64,000 nt of DNA from Syntrophaceae bacterium (GCA_018436925.1 JAHDKI010000001.1:62001-126000), one strand, 5' to 3'. Positions 1 to 9,738 are shown, counted from the stretch's first letter. Numbers and translations: made by a program. The notes: a model not told the origin generated them from the letters alone.

Positions 1-659
1 TGCATGCCGGCATCGACAACGACTGCCGCGTGACGCTGAAATTCATCGACGCGGAGAAAATTGAAAAGGACGGCGCAGCGGCGTGGCTTTCGGAAGTGGA
101 CGGCGTCTTGGTTCCGGGCGGATTCGGCAACCGCGGTATTGAAGGCATGATTTTAGCGGTGCGCTATGCCCGTGAAAACAAAATTCCGTATTTCGGCATC
201 TGTCTGGGCATGCAGATGGCAGTCGTTGAATACGCGCGCTCCGTCTGCGGGCTGGCCGGAGCCAACAGTTCCGAATTCAATGCTGAAACGAAATACCCGG
301 TGATTGACCTTTTGCCCGGACAAAGAGAGATTCAGGATAAAGGCGCGTCCATGCGGTTGGGCGCCTGGCCCTGCACCGTTGCTAAAGACTCGATTGCCTT
401 TGCCGCGTATGGGCGCGAGCAGATATCCGAACGGCACCGCCATCGCTACGAATTCAATAACGACTTCAAAAAAGCGCTCACCGATTGCGGCCTGCGCATC
501 ACGGGCGTTTCGCCCGACGGGACGCTTGCTGAAATTGTCGAGATTCCCGATCATTCCTGGTTTTTGGGCTGCCAGTTTCATCCGGAATTCAAATCCCGAC
601 CCACCTGTCCGCATCCGCTTTTTGCGGGATTCATCCGGGCGGCGCTGCAAAAGCGTTAA
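1..659 (+). CDS. pyrG: CTP synthase, C-terminal part (cut by window start)
   Basis: This is the glutamine amidotransferase half of CTP synthase, which makes CTP from UTP, ATP and glutamine in the cytoplasm. The reading frame is open from base 3, so about 218 codons of a roughly 540-residue enzyme are visible and the synthetase half lies outside the window. Visible motifs are the oxyanion-loop GGFGNRG, the nucleophile elbow CLGMQ with the catalytic Cys, and the C-terminal FHPEFKSRP that supplies the His and Glu of the class I glutaminase triad. It ends at a TAA and is followed by a strong hairpin terminator. The identification is secure. Confidence 0.97.
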   Translation, partial: HAGIDNDCRVTLKFIDAEKIEKDGAAAWLSEVDGVLVPGGFGNRGIEGMILAVRYARENKIPYFGICLGMQMAVVEYARSVCGLAGANSSEFNAETKYPVIDLLPGQREIQDKGASMRLGAWPCTVAKDSIAFAAYGREQISERHRHRYEFNNDFKKALTDCGLRITGVSPDGTLAEIVEIPDHSWFLGCQFHPEFKSRPTCPHPLFAGFIRAALQKR

Positions 660-700
660 AAAGAAACCCGGGTTATCGGCTGACGGCCGGACGGCTAAAG

Positions 701-738
701 AAAAAGACCGGAGGTGGGAACACCATCCGGTCTTTTTT
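701..738. terminator. Bidirectional rho-independent terminator between pyrG and the chemoreceptor
   Basis: The arms AAAAAGACCGG (701-711) and CCGGTCTTTTT (727-737) form an 11-bp stem with a further small GGTG/CACC hairpin in the loop. A T-run follows on the plus strand, and the A-run at 697-705 gives a T-run on the minus strand. It can therefore end both pyrG (plus) and the convergent chemoreceptor gene (minus). Confidence 0.85.
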
Positions 739-755
739 TAAAGGAGGCTCGTCCG

Positions 756-2561
756 CTACTTTTTATGCTCGATCATCAATTTCTTTTCGGAAGCGACGAC
801 CGTCGCCTCCCGGCCGGTTTCGGCTCCGTGAATGATCGCAGCCAGTTCTTTAACGTAGAGCTTCATCTGCTCCGCCTGAGCGTTCATCTCTTCCGAGGCG
901 CTGGCGGATTCTTCCGCGCTGGCGGCCGTGTTTTGAACCACCTTGTCCATTTCCGCCACGGCTTTGCTGATCTGTCCGATGCCCTGGGCCTGTTCCTGCG
1001 AAGCGGCGGCGATTTCCGCGACCAGGTTCACGACCTTGGCGGAAATATCGACATTTTCCTGGAAGGACGCCTGGGTCTGCTCCGTCAGGTCGCGGCTCTG
1101 TCGGACGGTATTGATCGTGTTTTCAATCAGACTGGCTGTATGTTTGGCCGCTTCCGCCGCGCGCATGGCCAGGTTGCGCACTTCATCGGCGACGACGGCG
1201 AAACCCGCGCCCGCCTCGCCGGCGCGGGCCGCCTCGACGGCTGCGTTGAGCGCCAGCAGGTTCGTCTGGAAGGCGATTTCGTCGATCGTCTTGATGATTT
1301 TGCCCGTTTCCTCGCTGGATTTGGTCACATTCTGAATGGACGCGGTCATGGAAACCATCTGCTTGTCGACTTTATCCACGATTTCCTTGGCCTGATTCAT
1401 CAGAGCTTGGGCCTGAACGGCATTGTCCGCGTTTTGCCGGGTCATTGACGACATCTCTTCGAGAGACGAAGAGGTCTCCTCCAGCGCGGAGGCCTGTTCA
1501 GTCGCCCCTTCGGCCAGCGACTGGCTGGCCTGCGCCACCTGCGCCGAAGCGGACGAAACCTGCTCGGAGGCTTCGTTAAGGTCGGAGGCAAGGTCGGAGG
1601 CGATGTTTCCGATCGGCAGCGCAATGCCGCGGGCGAGGTAAAAAATGCCCAAAGCCGTGAGCGCAAGGAAGATCACCCCGACAATCACAATGAAGGCAAC
1701 CAGACCATAAACCGGTTTCATGAATTCACTGTAGTCCTGGGTCAGGCAGATGCTCCAGCCGGCCACCGGCACCGGCGCAAAACCGGCAATTTTTTTGACC
1801 CCTTGAAAAGTATAGGGGGCGGCGCCCGTTTCTCCGGCAATCATCCGGCTGATGATTTCCTTCATGCCTTCCTGCTCGGCAAGGTTCATCTTCAGAATAA
1901 AATCCTTATTGGGATGGGCAATGACAACGCCTGTCTTGTTGATGACATATCCGTACCCTGTTTCCCCGAGGGTTGTGCCGGACACTTTTTCCGACAGAAA
2001 ATCGATTTTGGCAATAGAGATGACCACCCCGACGACTTCATTGGTTGCAGAGCGCACCGGGGCGGCAAAAGGCAGAATCGTTTTGCCGTCGCTCATGGAC
2101 TTCACCACCGCGCCGACATTGGCTTTTCCGGATTTGGCGATTTGAAAATATTCTCTCGACGAAATATTGACGTTGGTTCCTTCCGATGTGATGATCTGCC
2201 CGTTGGCGTCCACCAGGATAAACCCCTCGTACTCCTTTTCACCGGCTTTTTTCATCGCGATCATTTCTTCCGTCATTTTAGCGATGATCGGTGCCTCACG
2301 ATTCCCCATGGCGGCCTCCGTTGCGGCTTCCACGATGATGCTGCGATGGGCGATTTGATCGACGATTTTCAATTCTTCCTGCACCGCGATCGTGGCCATG
2401 TGCGCCAACCCTTTAGACACTTCGAGAGAGCGTGACAAAGCGATTTCTTCCAGAGCGTTCATCGAGCGGTACACGGCAAACGCGCCGACGATGAAAAGCG
2501 GAATGATCACCGCAATGATGCCGCCGGTGATCATTTTGAAACGCAGTGATTTTTTCGACAT
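756..2561 (-). CDS. Methyl-accepting chemotaxis protein with periplasmic Cache domain
   Basis: A 601-residue chemoreceptor. A first membrane segment lies at about residues 10-32, a periplasmic dCache-like sensor at about 35-275, and a second membrane segment at about 284-308. A short poorly conserved HAMP-like linker leads into a long Ala/Gln/Ser/Glu-rich coiled coil. The signalling hairpin tip ([18 protein letters not shown], about 428-446) is nearly canonical. It would signal to CheA/CheW in the inner membrane; the ligand cannot be told from sequence. The ATG is preceded by AAGGAGG at good spacing. A possible flagellar-sigma promoter lies upstream. The gene stands alone, with no che genes next to it. 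Confidence 0.95.
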   Translation of the reverse strand: MSKKSLRFKMITGGIIAVIIPLFIVGAFAVYRSMNALEEIALSRSLEVSKGLAHMATIAVQEELKIVDQIAHRSIIVEAATEAAMGNREAPIIAKMTEEMIAMKKAGEKEYEGFILVDANGQIITSEGTNVNISSREYFQIAKSGKANVGAVVKSMSDGKTILPFAAPVRSATNEVVGVVISIAKIDFLSEKVSGTTLGETGYGYVINKTGVVIAHPNKDFILKMNLAEQEGMKEIISRMIAGETGAAPYTFQGVKKIAGFAPVPVAGWSICLTQDYSEFMKPVYGLVAFIVIVGVIFLALTALGIFYLARGIALPIGNIASDLASDLNEASEQVSSASAQVAQASQSLAEGATEQASALEETSSSLEEMSSMTRQNADNAVQAQALMNQAKEIVDKVDKQMVSMTASIQNVTKSSEETGKIIKTIDEIAFQTNLLALNAAVEAARAGEAGAGFAVVADEVRNLAMRAAEAAKHTASLIENTINTVRQSRDLTEQTQASFQENVDISAKVVNLVAEIAAASQEQAQGIGQISKAVAEMDKVVQNTAASAEESASASEEMNAQAEQMKLYVKELAAIIHGAETGREATVVASEKKLMIEHKK

Positions 2562-2671
2562 GCTATCCTCCTTATAAAACCTTCTGATCCTTTGTTTAAG
2601 CTGTAAAAAATGTATTGCTGCAGTTGGATTTCTTCTGCATCCGCGAAACTATCTTCAACGATATAAGAAGG

Positions 2672-2699
2672 TTATCGGCTGATGGGCAAGGCAACTTGA
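2672..2699 (-). promoter_or_regulatory. Possible sigma-28 (FliA-type) promoter for the chemoreceptor
   Basis: Read on the minus strand, TCAAGTTG is followed after 12 bases by GCCGATAA. The sigma-28 consensus is TAAAGTTT-N11-GCCGATAA, so the -10 is perfect and the -35 matches 6 of 8 with one extra spacer base. It lies about 110 bases upstream of the chemoreceptor start, a gene class often under this sigma factor. Caution: the same GGTTATCGGCTGA string also occurs at 671-683, so the -10 match may belong to a short repeat instead. Confidence 0.35.
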
Positions 2700-2733
2700 G
2701 TTCTGAAATGAAAACCAGGGGGCGGTTCGTTAA

Positions 2734-4695
2734 CTAGCTGGATTGAAACGGAATTGTAATTTTATAGACGCCTCCCGACAGGACGGTCTGCACCGGGAAG
2801 GGCGCTTTTTCGTAGACTTTGAGCATGGGCTTGTTGTTTTCGAGCACGTCGGCCTTAAAGCCGGGGATGCCTTCCTCTCGGGCCGTTTTGATGAGCAAAT
2901 TGAACAGGTAGGTCGATATGCCCCGCCCCTGGTAATGCTCATCCACAATAAATGCGGTATCGGCAAACGAATCGACCTGCGACCGGACATAGCGGCCTTC
3001 TCCGATGATTTTTTCCACGCCGGATTCATCGATGATGGCCACGATCGACATGGTGTAGCGGTAGTCCACATTGACGTATTCCTGCATCTTTTTGTGCGGC
3101 ATGGTTTTGATCGGGCTGAAATACCGGTAGTAGACGGCCTGATCGGAAAACCGGTAGAAAAGACGACGCATTTCATCTTCATCCGATGGCTTGATGGCCC
3201 GGAAACGCACGGTCAACTCGCCGAATTTATGCGAGCAGGCGATTTTATCGGGATACAGGTAGCCCGATTCGGGAAAATAAATTTGATCGGCATAGATCAT
3301 TTTCGCTTCCTTGGCCTGGCGAACCAGTTCCGCGCGGTCTTCCGGATGGGCGATTTCGATTAGCGCCTGAGCCCGTTCGCGCAGGGTCTTTCCCATCAGG
3401 TAGGCCACGCCGTATTCGGTGGCGACCAGATCCATCGACTCGCGGTTGGTAAACTGAAACGGATATTTATCCAGTGAGAGCAGGATATTGGGCTGTCCTT
3501 TGCGGTTGCGGCTGGGCAGGGCGAAAATGGTCCGGCCGTTTTTTGAAAGCGCCGCGCCCCAGAAGAGTTCCTGGACGTTGCCGGGGCCGGCCGTGACGTT
3601 GCCTTTTCCGGTATGCAAAGCGACATCGCCGGTCAGATCCACCTTTCGCGCGGGGAAAATGGCGACCATGTTGTTGTTGAGCCCGATGGTTTCAGGATCC
3701 ATGACAATATCCTGGGGCTGGAATTCCACCAGAGAATTGAGATCCAGCCAGTTCATCAGCTCCCCGGTTCCGATGACGTAGGACGCGCAGGATTTCCCGC
3801 GAAAGACCCTCTTGTAGCGATTGGTCACCGCGCCGCTTTTCACCAGATCCATAAGTGCGTCGGTGAAAAAAGGCGAGTGGATGCCCAGGTCTTTTTTGAG
3901 GGCGAGCGTTTTGGCCAGCGCTTCGTAAAGGGGGCCGATGCCGTAAGAAATGCAACTGCCGTCGGGAATGACCGAGGCGACGTTGGCGGCGATTTTAAGA
4001 TACACGTCCTGAAGAGGCCAGCGCTGCACGAAGTAGGGCTGTTCGGTGCCTTCGACGAGGTAATGAAAGTCGTTCATATTGACCAGCGTGTCCCCCATCG
4101 TTCGGGGAATGGACGTATTGATTTCCCCGACGACGATTTTGGCCATCTCCATGGCCTGGCGCTCCACGGAGGCGCCCACCAGATAGGCATAGCCGTTTTC
4201 ATCCGGCGGCGTGACTTGGATGAAGGCCACATCGATATGAATCGCGCCGGTTTTAAACAGCCAAGGAACCCGAGAAAAACGGCTGGGGATCAGGTCGACG
4301 CGGCCCTGGCTGATCGCGTCGGAGGCGAGCCACCCGGAAAAAAAGGTTTTCAGACGAAATTTTCTCGCGTAGCGCTCATCGATAGCCACGGCATCGCCTA
4401 AGCTCACCAGCTGTATCAGCTCCAGATCCTGCAGGTTGAATTGGTTGGATTCCATCAGGTGTTTGACCAGTGTGCGGGGCTCGGCCATGCCGGTTCCCAC
4501 AAAAATACTCATACCCGGTTCAATTTTCGACAGCATGTCCTGGGGGAGAACCAATTTACTTTTCCACATAGGGTTTCCTTCTTGCGTTTCCGGAATGTCT
4601 GAAACGGGCGCGGTCCGTTCGGGTCGCAGGCGTTTCTTCGGGTGGAATGTTTTTTTCAGCAGGCGTTTTAACGATGGATGCTTGGTTTTCGCCAT
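2734..4695 (-). CDS. Acetyl-CoA hydrolase/CoA-transferase fused to a C-terminal GNAT acetyltransferase
   Basis: A two-part 653-residue protein. Residues about 45-480 are a class I CoA-transferase of the acetyl-CoA hydrolase/4-hydroxybutyrate CoA-transferase type (conserved stretches SYGIGPLYEAL and NNNMVAIFPARKVDLTGDV). Residues about 500-640 are a GNAT N-acetyltransferase with the acetyl-CoA loop HYQGRGIS. The first part would move CoA between short-chain acids; the second may acetylate a protein or small molecule. The start is uncertain. The ATG at 4695 has no good ribosome site, whereas the internal ATG at 4569 (residue 43) has AGAAGGAAA before it. The extra 42 residues are very Lys/Arg-rich, so 4569 may be the true start. 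It lies just downstream of the gpsA-like gene (10 bp) and is probably cotranscribed. Confidence 0.9.
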   Translation of the reverse strand: MAKTKHPSLKRLLKKTFHPKKRLRPERTAPVSDIPETQEGNPMWKSKLVLPQDMLSKIEPGMSIFVGTGMAEPRTLVKHLMESNQFNLQDLELIQLVSLGDAVAIDERYARKFRLKTFFSGWLASDAISQGRVDLIPSRFSRVPWLFKTGAIHIDVAFIQVTPPDENGYAYLVGASVERQAMEMAKIVVGEINTSIPRTMGDTLVNMNDFHYLVEGTEQPYFVQRWPLQDVYLKIAANVASVIPDGSCISYGIGPLYEALAKTLALKKDLGIHSPFFTDALMDLVKSGAVTNRYKRVFRGKSCASYVIGTGELMNWLDLNSLVEFQPQDIVMDPETIGLNNNMVAIFPARKVDLTGDVALHTGKGNVTAGPGNVQELFWGAALSKNGRTIFALPSRNRKGQPNILLSLDKYPFQFTNRESMDLVATEYGVAYLMGKTLRERAQALIEIAHPEDRAELVRQAKEAKMIYADQIYFPESGYLYPDKIACSHKFGELTVRFRAIKPSDEDEMRRLFYRFSDQAVYYRYFSPIKTMPHKKMQEYVNVDYRYTMSIVAIIDESGVEKIIGEGRYVRSQVDSFADTAFIVDEHYQGRGISTYLFNLLIKTAREEGIPGFKADVLENNKPMLKVYEKAPFPVQTVLSGGVYKITIPFQSS

Positions 4696-4705
4696 GATCT
4701 ATCCA

Positions 4706-5899
4706 TCAGTCGAACAGCTCATGATCCCGACGATACCAATGGTCGGGGAGCAGCCGGTACATCAATCTGGAAAAGGCGCCGATATACTCATTTTTTCTTT
4801 TGTCGAACTGGCAGGCCTGGATGATCATATCTCGGATGGCGTTTTTGTTTCCGCCTTTATTGAAAATCCGGTAGGCGCAGGAGAACAGCGGGCTGTACAT
4901 GTTTTTCTTTTCCAGATACTTATAGACATTCCGGATGGTGTTGGGGCCTTCCGGCGTGCCGTCGATTCTGCTTAGAACCCTCAGGTTGGTTTCGATGGGA
5001 TTGCCTGTGTAGAGCTCATAGAAATATTTGCCGTAACGGTAGTTTTTGCTCGCCAGCGAGGAGACCGTCACATACATGTCGCCCACGCCGGCCTGGGAAT
5101 GGAAAGCCTGGAAACTGCCGCCCAGGACCCGGGTCAGCGAGCGGATCTCCACGCCGGACCGGGCGAAGATTGTTCCCGGCAGCGAATCGCCCAAATCCAG
5201 AGAATCGGTAAGCCCCTTGATGTTGGCGACGATATTTTTGAGCGCGCCGCAGGCCTCGACGCCGATCATATCGAAATTGTAATACGCGTTGAGTTCCTTG
5301 CGGTTGAACATCAACAGATAGTCGCGGATGATATTGGCCGTCCGGTGCTTGCCCGCCACAGTGACGCAAACGGGTTTGCCCAAAGCGATATCCACGTCAA
5401 AAAAAGGACCGCCGATGCAGGCGACCTGGCACTTGTGTTCCAGATTGTATAAATGGTTGTGGATCAGCTGTGACGGCGTGATCAGTTCCGTGGAAATCTC
5501 ATCCGATATCAGGCCTTTGATGGGCGAAATCAGGCAGGTATCCCCGGCTTTTTTGTCGATCATCGGCTTGAGGTAGTTGAGCAGTTCCGGCAGGCGGTTC
5601 ATTGTGACGGCCAGGATGATGAAGTCATTGTTTTCGACGATATGCTCCAGGTCGTTGGTGGCGTAAACTTTCGGCGCCAGGCGCGGAACCCGGTCCATGG
5701 CACCCAGACGGCCCGCCAGGTCTTCCGTCAGGTGGATAGGATTCAGATGATCGCGGTTGATGGCCTTGCACACATCGGCATTATGATAATAAATTGCCAC
5801 CCGCTTGTTGTCGCGGCCGAGTTTGTAGGCAAACGCCGTGCCCAGGCGCCCCGGTCCGATAATGGCGACTCTGGTGGTATCCAAGTTGGCAACAATCAT
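4706..5899 (-). CDS. NAD(P)-dependent glycerol-3-phosphate dehydrogenase family protein (divergent)
   Basis: A GpsA-family protein of 397 residues. The N-terminal Rossmann motif is GPGRLGTAF, where typical GpsA has GAGSWGTAL. Further family motifs are IGGPFF, the catalytic-domain stretch EACGALKNIVANIKG with its conserved Lys, and AGVGDMYVT (GLGDL in typical GpsA). GpsA normally reduces dihydroxyacetone phosphate to glycerol-3-phosphate for phospholipids and is about 330 residues; this one is longer and its glycine motifs depart from the norm. It could be the true GpsA or a relative acting on another sugar phosphate. It is the first gene of a probable pair with the CoA-transferase/GNAT gene. 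The start has a weak ribosome site. Confidence 0.8.
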   Translation of the reverse strand: MIVANLDTTRVAIIGPGRLGTAFAYKLGRDNKRVAIYYHNADVCKAINRDHLNPIHLTEDLAGRLGAMDRVPRLAPKVYATNDLEHIVENNDFIILAVTMNRLPELLNYLKPMIDKKAGDTCLISPIKGLISDEISTELITPSQLIHNHLYNLEHKCQVACIGGPFFDVDIALGKPVCVTVAGKHRTANIIRDYLLMFNRKELNAYYNFDMIGVEACGALKNIVANIKGLTDSLDLGDSLPGTIFARSGVEIRSLTRVLGGSFQAFHSQAGVGDMYVTVSSLASKNYRYGKYFYELYTGNPIETNLRVLSRIDGTPEGPNTIRNVYKYLEKKNMYSPLFSCAYRIFNKGGNKNAIRDMIIQACQFDKRKNEYIGAFSRLMYRLLPDHWYRRDHELFD

Positions 5900-6087
5900 G
5901 AATAAATCTTTCGAACGCTAATTTGAGACGTTATTACATGATAAAGCTCTAAACTGTCAAACCCCAAATTCCCCCAAGGCGGCAGTCGGCGAGACGCCTT
6001 TTCGCGCCGGTTGTTTTTGGTTGCATTATCCTTCAGGATTGTTTAAAAAAATCAACAAAATTGATTGAAAGCGCGAAAAAGACTTTT

Positions 6088-6759
6088 ATGGCGAACTCAG
6101 ACATTGTGGCCTCGGAATTGGTCCAGACCTATCCCAACGGGGCGGTCAAAGAAAAAAAGCATGTGCAAGGCGGCAAACAGCACGGGGAATACACCTCCTA
6201 TTTTCAAAACGGGCAGATCATGGCAAGGCTGCATTATGTGGCGGGGAAAAGACACGGCGAGGCGGTGACTTACTATGCCAACGGCCAGATCCGTGAACAG
6301 AGCCGTTTTCTGAATAACCGAATGCACGGACGATATGTTTCCTACTATGAAAACGGACAGATCCGCGAAGAGGAACACTATCTCAACGGCAGGCTCGACG
6401 GCCTTTATCGCCGGTACTTCAAAACCGGGGAACTGCGCGAGGAGGAAAACTTCAAAAACGGGAAATTTGACGGCGAGTATGTCTCGTATTACCGAACTGG
6501 ACAAATCAAGGAGAAAGGACGTTTTGTCGCCGACAAACGCGATGGAGAATATATCGCCTATTATAAAAACGGCAAACTGCGGGAACAGGCTGTGTATAAA
6601 AACGACAAGCCGGTCGGCAAGTTTTTGTCATTTAATGAAAGCGGCGCGGAAACCGACGATGAGCCGGCCGATGAAGCCGAAGGAAAGCGGACCTGGGCGG
6701 AAAAAGATATCGCCAATCTGCTGTCCGATTTAAGCCATTTCGAAAAGAAAAAAAAGTAG
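6088..6759 (+). CDS. MORN-like repeat protein (YwqK-type toxin-antitoxin/antitoxin-like repeats)
   Basis: About 223 residues built from roughly eight repeats of 23 residues, each like YYxNGQIREExxxxNGxxHGxY. This is the pattern of the MORN_2/YwqK repeat family. It has no signal peptide or membrane segment and ends in an acidic then Lys-rich tail (FEKKKK). Such repeats form extended beta-hairpin sheets, usually for protein binding; no enzyme residues are seen. A TTG at 6061 in the same frame could add nine residues; the ATG at 6088 was chosen, but neither has a good ribosome site. It lies 30 bp before the Usp gene. Confidence 0.8.
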   Translation: MANSDIVASELVQTYPNGAVKEKKHVQGGKQHGEYTSYFQNGQIMARLHYVAGKRHGEAVTYYANGQIREQSRFLNNRMHGRYVSYYENGQIREEEHYLNGRLDGLYRRYFKTGELREEENFKNGKFDGEYVSYYRTGQIKEKGRFVADKRDGEYIAYYKNGKLREQAVYKNDKPVGKFLSFNESGAETDDEPADEAEGKRTWAEKDIANLLSDLSHFEKKKK

Positions 6760-6789
6760 CCCCACCGATACGATCTGCGGGAGGCGGAT

Positions 6790-7629
6790 ATGATCAAGAC
6801 AATGCTCATTCCTGTTGACGGTTCGGCCCAGGGAGGCGTTGCCCTCGATTACGGCCTGTACATGGCGCCGAAATTCGAAGCGGCGATTGCAGGGCTGCAT
6901 GTCATCGATATTTATCTGATTCAGGGGCCGGTTCTGACGGATGTGTCCGGGGCCGTCGGCATGCCTCCCTATGACGGATTTTTCGAGGCGGTGGAAACCA
7001 CTCTCCATGAAAAGGCGGCCGTCATCCTGCGGGAATTCGAGGCGCGCTGCACAAGCGCCCGCGTCCAGTGTTCCGTCAAGAAGAGCATCGGGAAAATTCC
7101 GGATGTGATCGTGGAAGAAGCGGCGGGCGCCGACTGGATTGTCATGGCGAAAAAAGGCGAGCACTTTCATCTCAAGGAAGGCGGTCTTCTGGGATCTGTG
7201 GCGGAAGCCGTGATACGGAAATCGGGCAAGCCGGTGATGGTTACGCCGGAGCGTTTTGTGGAAATTGAAAGCATGGCTCTCGCCTACGACGGCAGCGAAC
7301 CGGCGAAAAAGGCGCTTGACCTGTCGCTGCGGGTTTCCGAGAAGGCCAACTGGCCTTTGACGGCGCTCATCATCACGGACAACCACGGCCGGGCGGCGGA
7401 GCTTTCCGGCCAGATTGAGGACCGAGCCCAGCATTTTACGGCGGATTGCGAAGTGGTGATTGCCGCAGGCAAGGAAGTCGATGAAATGCTCAGATTTATT
7501 TCCGAAGGCGCAGTGGAGCTGATGGTCATGGGCGCTTACGGCCACAATCGGCTGCGTCATCTTTTGCTGGGCAGCACCACCTCGCAGATTGTCGCCAAAA
7601 GCCCGATTCCGGTTCTGCTGACGCGCTGA
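6790..7629 (+). CDS. Tandem universal stress protein
   Basis: A 279-residue protein with two UspA domains. The first, about 1-155, begins MIKTMLIPVDGS and lacks a clear nucleotide loop. The second, about 160-279, begins MALAYDGSEPAKKAL and has the ATP-binding motif G-x2-G-x9-GS (GAYGHNRLRHLLLGSTTSQI). Usp proteins are cytoplasmic and are linked to survival under starvation or stress; the exact role is unknown. GGGAGG precedes the ATG. It is convergent with surE, only 14 bp apart and with no hairpin seen between them. Confidence 0.93.
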   Translation: MIKTMLIPVDGSAQGGVALDYGLYMAPKFEAAIAGLHVIDIYLIQGPVLTDVSGAVGMPPYDGFFEAVETTLHEKAAVILREFEARCTSARVQCSVKKSIGKIPDVIVEEAAGADWIVMAKKGEHFHLKEGGLLGSVAEAVIRKSGKPVMVTPERFVEIESMALAYDGSEPAKKALDLSLRVSEKANWPLTALIITDNHGRAAELSGQIEDRAQHFTADCEVVIAAGKEVDEMLRFISEGAVELMVMGAYGHNRLRHLLLGSTTSQIVAKSPIPVLLTR

Positions 7630-7643
7630 GCCGGGCCGGGACG

Positions 7644-8408
7644 TTATATCGATTTCTTGCCGAGGGCGGACCGAAGCGGATCGAGCAGTTCATGGCGGGT
7701 TAAATCATATTGAATGGGTGTGATGGTGATATAGCCCGCCTGGAGCGCTCCGATATCCGTTTCGAGATCCTGCTCGACGCTGACCGTTTCTCCCGACATC
7801 CAGTAATAGACATTATCCCGGGGATCGACCCGTTTTTCGAACGATTCGAGCACGCGGCTCCGCGCCTGGCGGACCACCACCGCGCCGCGGATCTGATCTT
7901 CGGGAAGGCAAGGCACGTTGACGTTGAAGGCGATGCCGTGAAAGGACGGATTGTCGCCGATTCGGCGGATCAGGCTGCGCGCAAAACGCGCTGCGACCGA
8001 GAAATCCGCTTCTTTGTGGCTGGCCAGTGAAACGGCCACGGACGTCACGCCCATCATCGACGCCTCGGTGGCGGCGGACACCGTGCCGGAGTAAATGATG
8101 TTGTTGCCGCAGTTGGCGCCCCGATTGATTCCGGAGACGACCAGGTCCGGGGGCTCGCCCACCAGTTCACGCAGGCCGATTTTGACGCAATCCGCAGGCG
8201 TTCCGCAGACGGCATAGCCGAGAAACGTTCCCCCTTTGGTCGCGCTGCGAACCGTCAGAGGCCGGAAGAGGGTGATGGCGTGACCGACCGCGCTCTGCTC
8301 GATTTCCGGCGCGACGATCACGCAATCCGCTTCCTGCGAAAGCTCTTCATAAAGCGCGGCCAGACCGCGGGCGTAAATGCCGTCATCGTTCGTCAGCAGT
8401 ATTTTCAT
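7644..8408 (-). CDS. surE: 5'/3'-nucleotidase SurE
   Basis: A 254-residue SurE, a metal-dependent survival phosphatase acting on nucleoside monophosphates and sometimes polyphosphate. The diagnostic N-terminus MKILLTNDDGIYARG carries the metal-binding Asp pair; SGINRGANCGNNIIYSGTVSAA is also characteristic. The frame is open to 8498, but the extra 30 residues precede this conserved start, and the ATG at 8408 has a purine-rich GAGAGGGG upstream. It follows the LpoA-like lipoprotein gene by 25 bp, as the last gene of a three-gene operon. Confidence 0.96.
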   Translation of the reverse strand: MKILLTNDDGIYARGLAALYEELSQEADCVIVAPEIEQSAVGHAITLFRPLTVRSATKGGTFLGYAVCGTPADCVKIGLRELVGEPPDLVVSGINRGANCGNNIIYSGTVSAATEASMMGVTSVAVSLASHKEADFSVAARFARSLIRRIGDNPSFHGIAFNVNVPCLPEDQIRGAVVVRQARSRVLESFEKRVDPRDNVYYWMSGETVSVEQDLETDIGALQAGYITITPIQYDLTRHELLDPLRSALGKKSI

Positions 8409-8433
8409 GCCGCTTGGCCTTTCCCCTCTCCGG

Positions 8434-9738
8434 TTATTTGACCTGAACGATTTTGCCGTTGCGAATCCGCAGGATGAAAGGCGTCTTCTGAGCGACATGC
8501 TCGCCGTTAAAGCTGGTCATTCCGGTGGCGCCCCGGTGCCGGTCGACGGAGAGAAGCGCTTTGACGAAGTCAGCCCGGGTTTGCACGGCCTGATCTTCCA
8601 GGATATGGAGCGTCATTTCCATCGTATCATAGGCCAGCGCTTCGAGGTTGCCCGGCTCGCGGCGGTATTGGGCGTAGTAAATGTCGATGAAATCGTTGGT
8701 TTCGGGAAGATAACTGTTGATAGAGAAGCTGTCGGCGAAAACCGCTCCTTCCACATATTCCGCATCCTTCTTTAGAAGATCGGGGGAATGCCACAGGCTG
8801 GTGCCGACCAGGGCGATATTCGTGACGTCGTAAAAGGCAAGCTGCGCGGCGATCATCCGCACCCGGAAATGTGAATCCGGAATAAAAAGCGCTTCAAAAG
8901 GCAATGACAAGTTGGGTTTGATCTCCGGCGTCCGGGCATACATTTCTTTTTGCTTCTGAATGCGGCCGTCGGTGATCTCGTTAATCTGCTGCGTGAAATC
9001 CGTCTGCGATTTGCCGTAGGGAATCGCCTTATCGACTTTGCCGCCGATTTTTTGCACCTCGGAGCGGAACAGGGCGGTCATTTCCGCTCCGTAATCGTCG
9101 TCCGGATACAAAATGGAAAAGACGGCCACATTGAGCGAATCCAGCGCGTAGCGAGCCACTGAACGGACTTGCTGGCTCGGCGTCAGAAAATGCTGGAAGA
9201 CATATTCTTTGTCTTGCGTCACGCCTTCCCGGGAGGTGATCAAAATCAGCGGCACCTGCCTGATTTCGGCCTCCTGAGCGGCGTCGAGGGCCTCGGCGGT
9301 TCCCACCACGGCGATGATGGCCATGACGTTGCCTGCCTGTGCCAGGCGTTCAATGGCAGCCCGAACGGACAGGGTGGAATCCTGGAAGTCTTCGACGATT
9401 AATTTCCACGGCGATGAAAAACGCGGATTGAACGTTCCGGCCGACAGCAAAAAAGCCTCCAGAGCCCTCTGCCCCGCCTCGGCATGCCGTCCGGATAAGG
9501 GAAGAACGCATCCGACGGCGAAACGGTCAACCGGCGGAGTAAAAATTGTCGGCGGCGCCGGGCTCGGCTCCGGCAAAGCAGGTTCTGCTTCGGGAACCGG
9601 AGGCGCAGGTTCCGGTATTTCCCGGACGACAACAGTGGGCTCAGGCTTTTTGGAAAGGAAGGGCAATTGTGCGCAGCCGGCCAGCATCAGGCTTGCCGTA
9701 AGCAGGGCGAAAAGCGCGCTCAGACGATAAATTTTCAT
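8434..9738 (-). CDS. Lipoprotein with periplasmic-binding fold, penicillin-binding-protein-activator (LpoA)-like
   Basis: A 434-residue lipoprotein. The signal peptide ends in lipobox LAGC (Cys about 22), followed by a Pro/Glu-rich linker to about residue 68. The rest is a type I periplasmic-binding fold (VGCVLPLSGRHAEAGQRALEAF), as in branched-chain amino acid receptors and the LpoA family. The Pro-rich tether and lipid anchor suggest an envelope role rather than transport, since no permease genes are near. GAGGAGG precedes the ATG. Its start overlaps the stop of the phospholipase D-like gene by 4 bp (ATGA), so the two are translationally coupled. Confidence 0.85.
   Translation of the reverse strand: MKIYRLSALFALLTASLMLAGCAQLPFLSKKPEPTVVVREIPEPAPPVPEAEPALPEPSPAPPTIFTPPVDRFAVGCVLPLSGRHAEAGQRALEAFLLSAGTFNPRFSSPWKLIVEDFQDSTLSVRAAIERLAQAGNVMAIIAVVGTAEALDAAQEAEIRQVPLILITSREGVTQDKEYVFQHFLTPSQQVRSVARYALDSLNVAVFSILYPDDDYGAEMTALFRSEVQKIGGKVDKAIPYGKSQTDFTQQINEITDGRIQKQKEMYARTPEIKPNLSLPFEALFIPDSHFRVRMIAAQLAFYDVTNIALVGTSLWHSPDLLKKDAEYVEGAVFADSFSINSYLPETNDFIDIYYAQYRREPGNLEALAYDTMEMTLHILEDQAVQTRADFVKALLSVDRHRGATGMTSFNGEHVAQKTPFILRIRNGKIVQVK

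Noticed and set aside
8409..8498. Upstream extension of SurE
   Set aside because: SurE begins with the conserved MKILLTNDDG at 8408, which also has the ribosome site; the extra residues match nothing.
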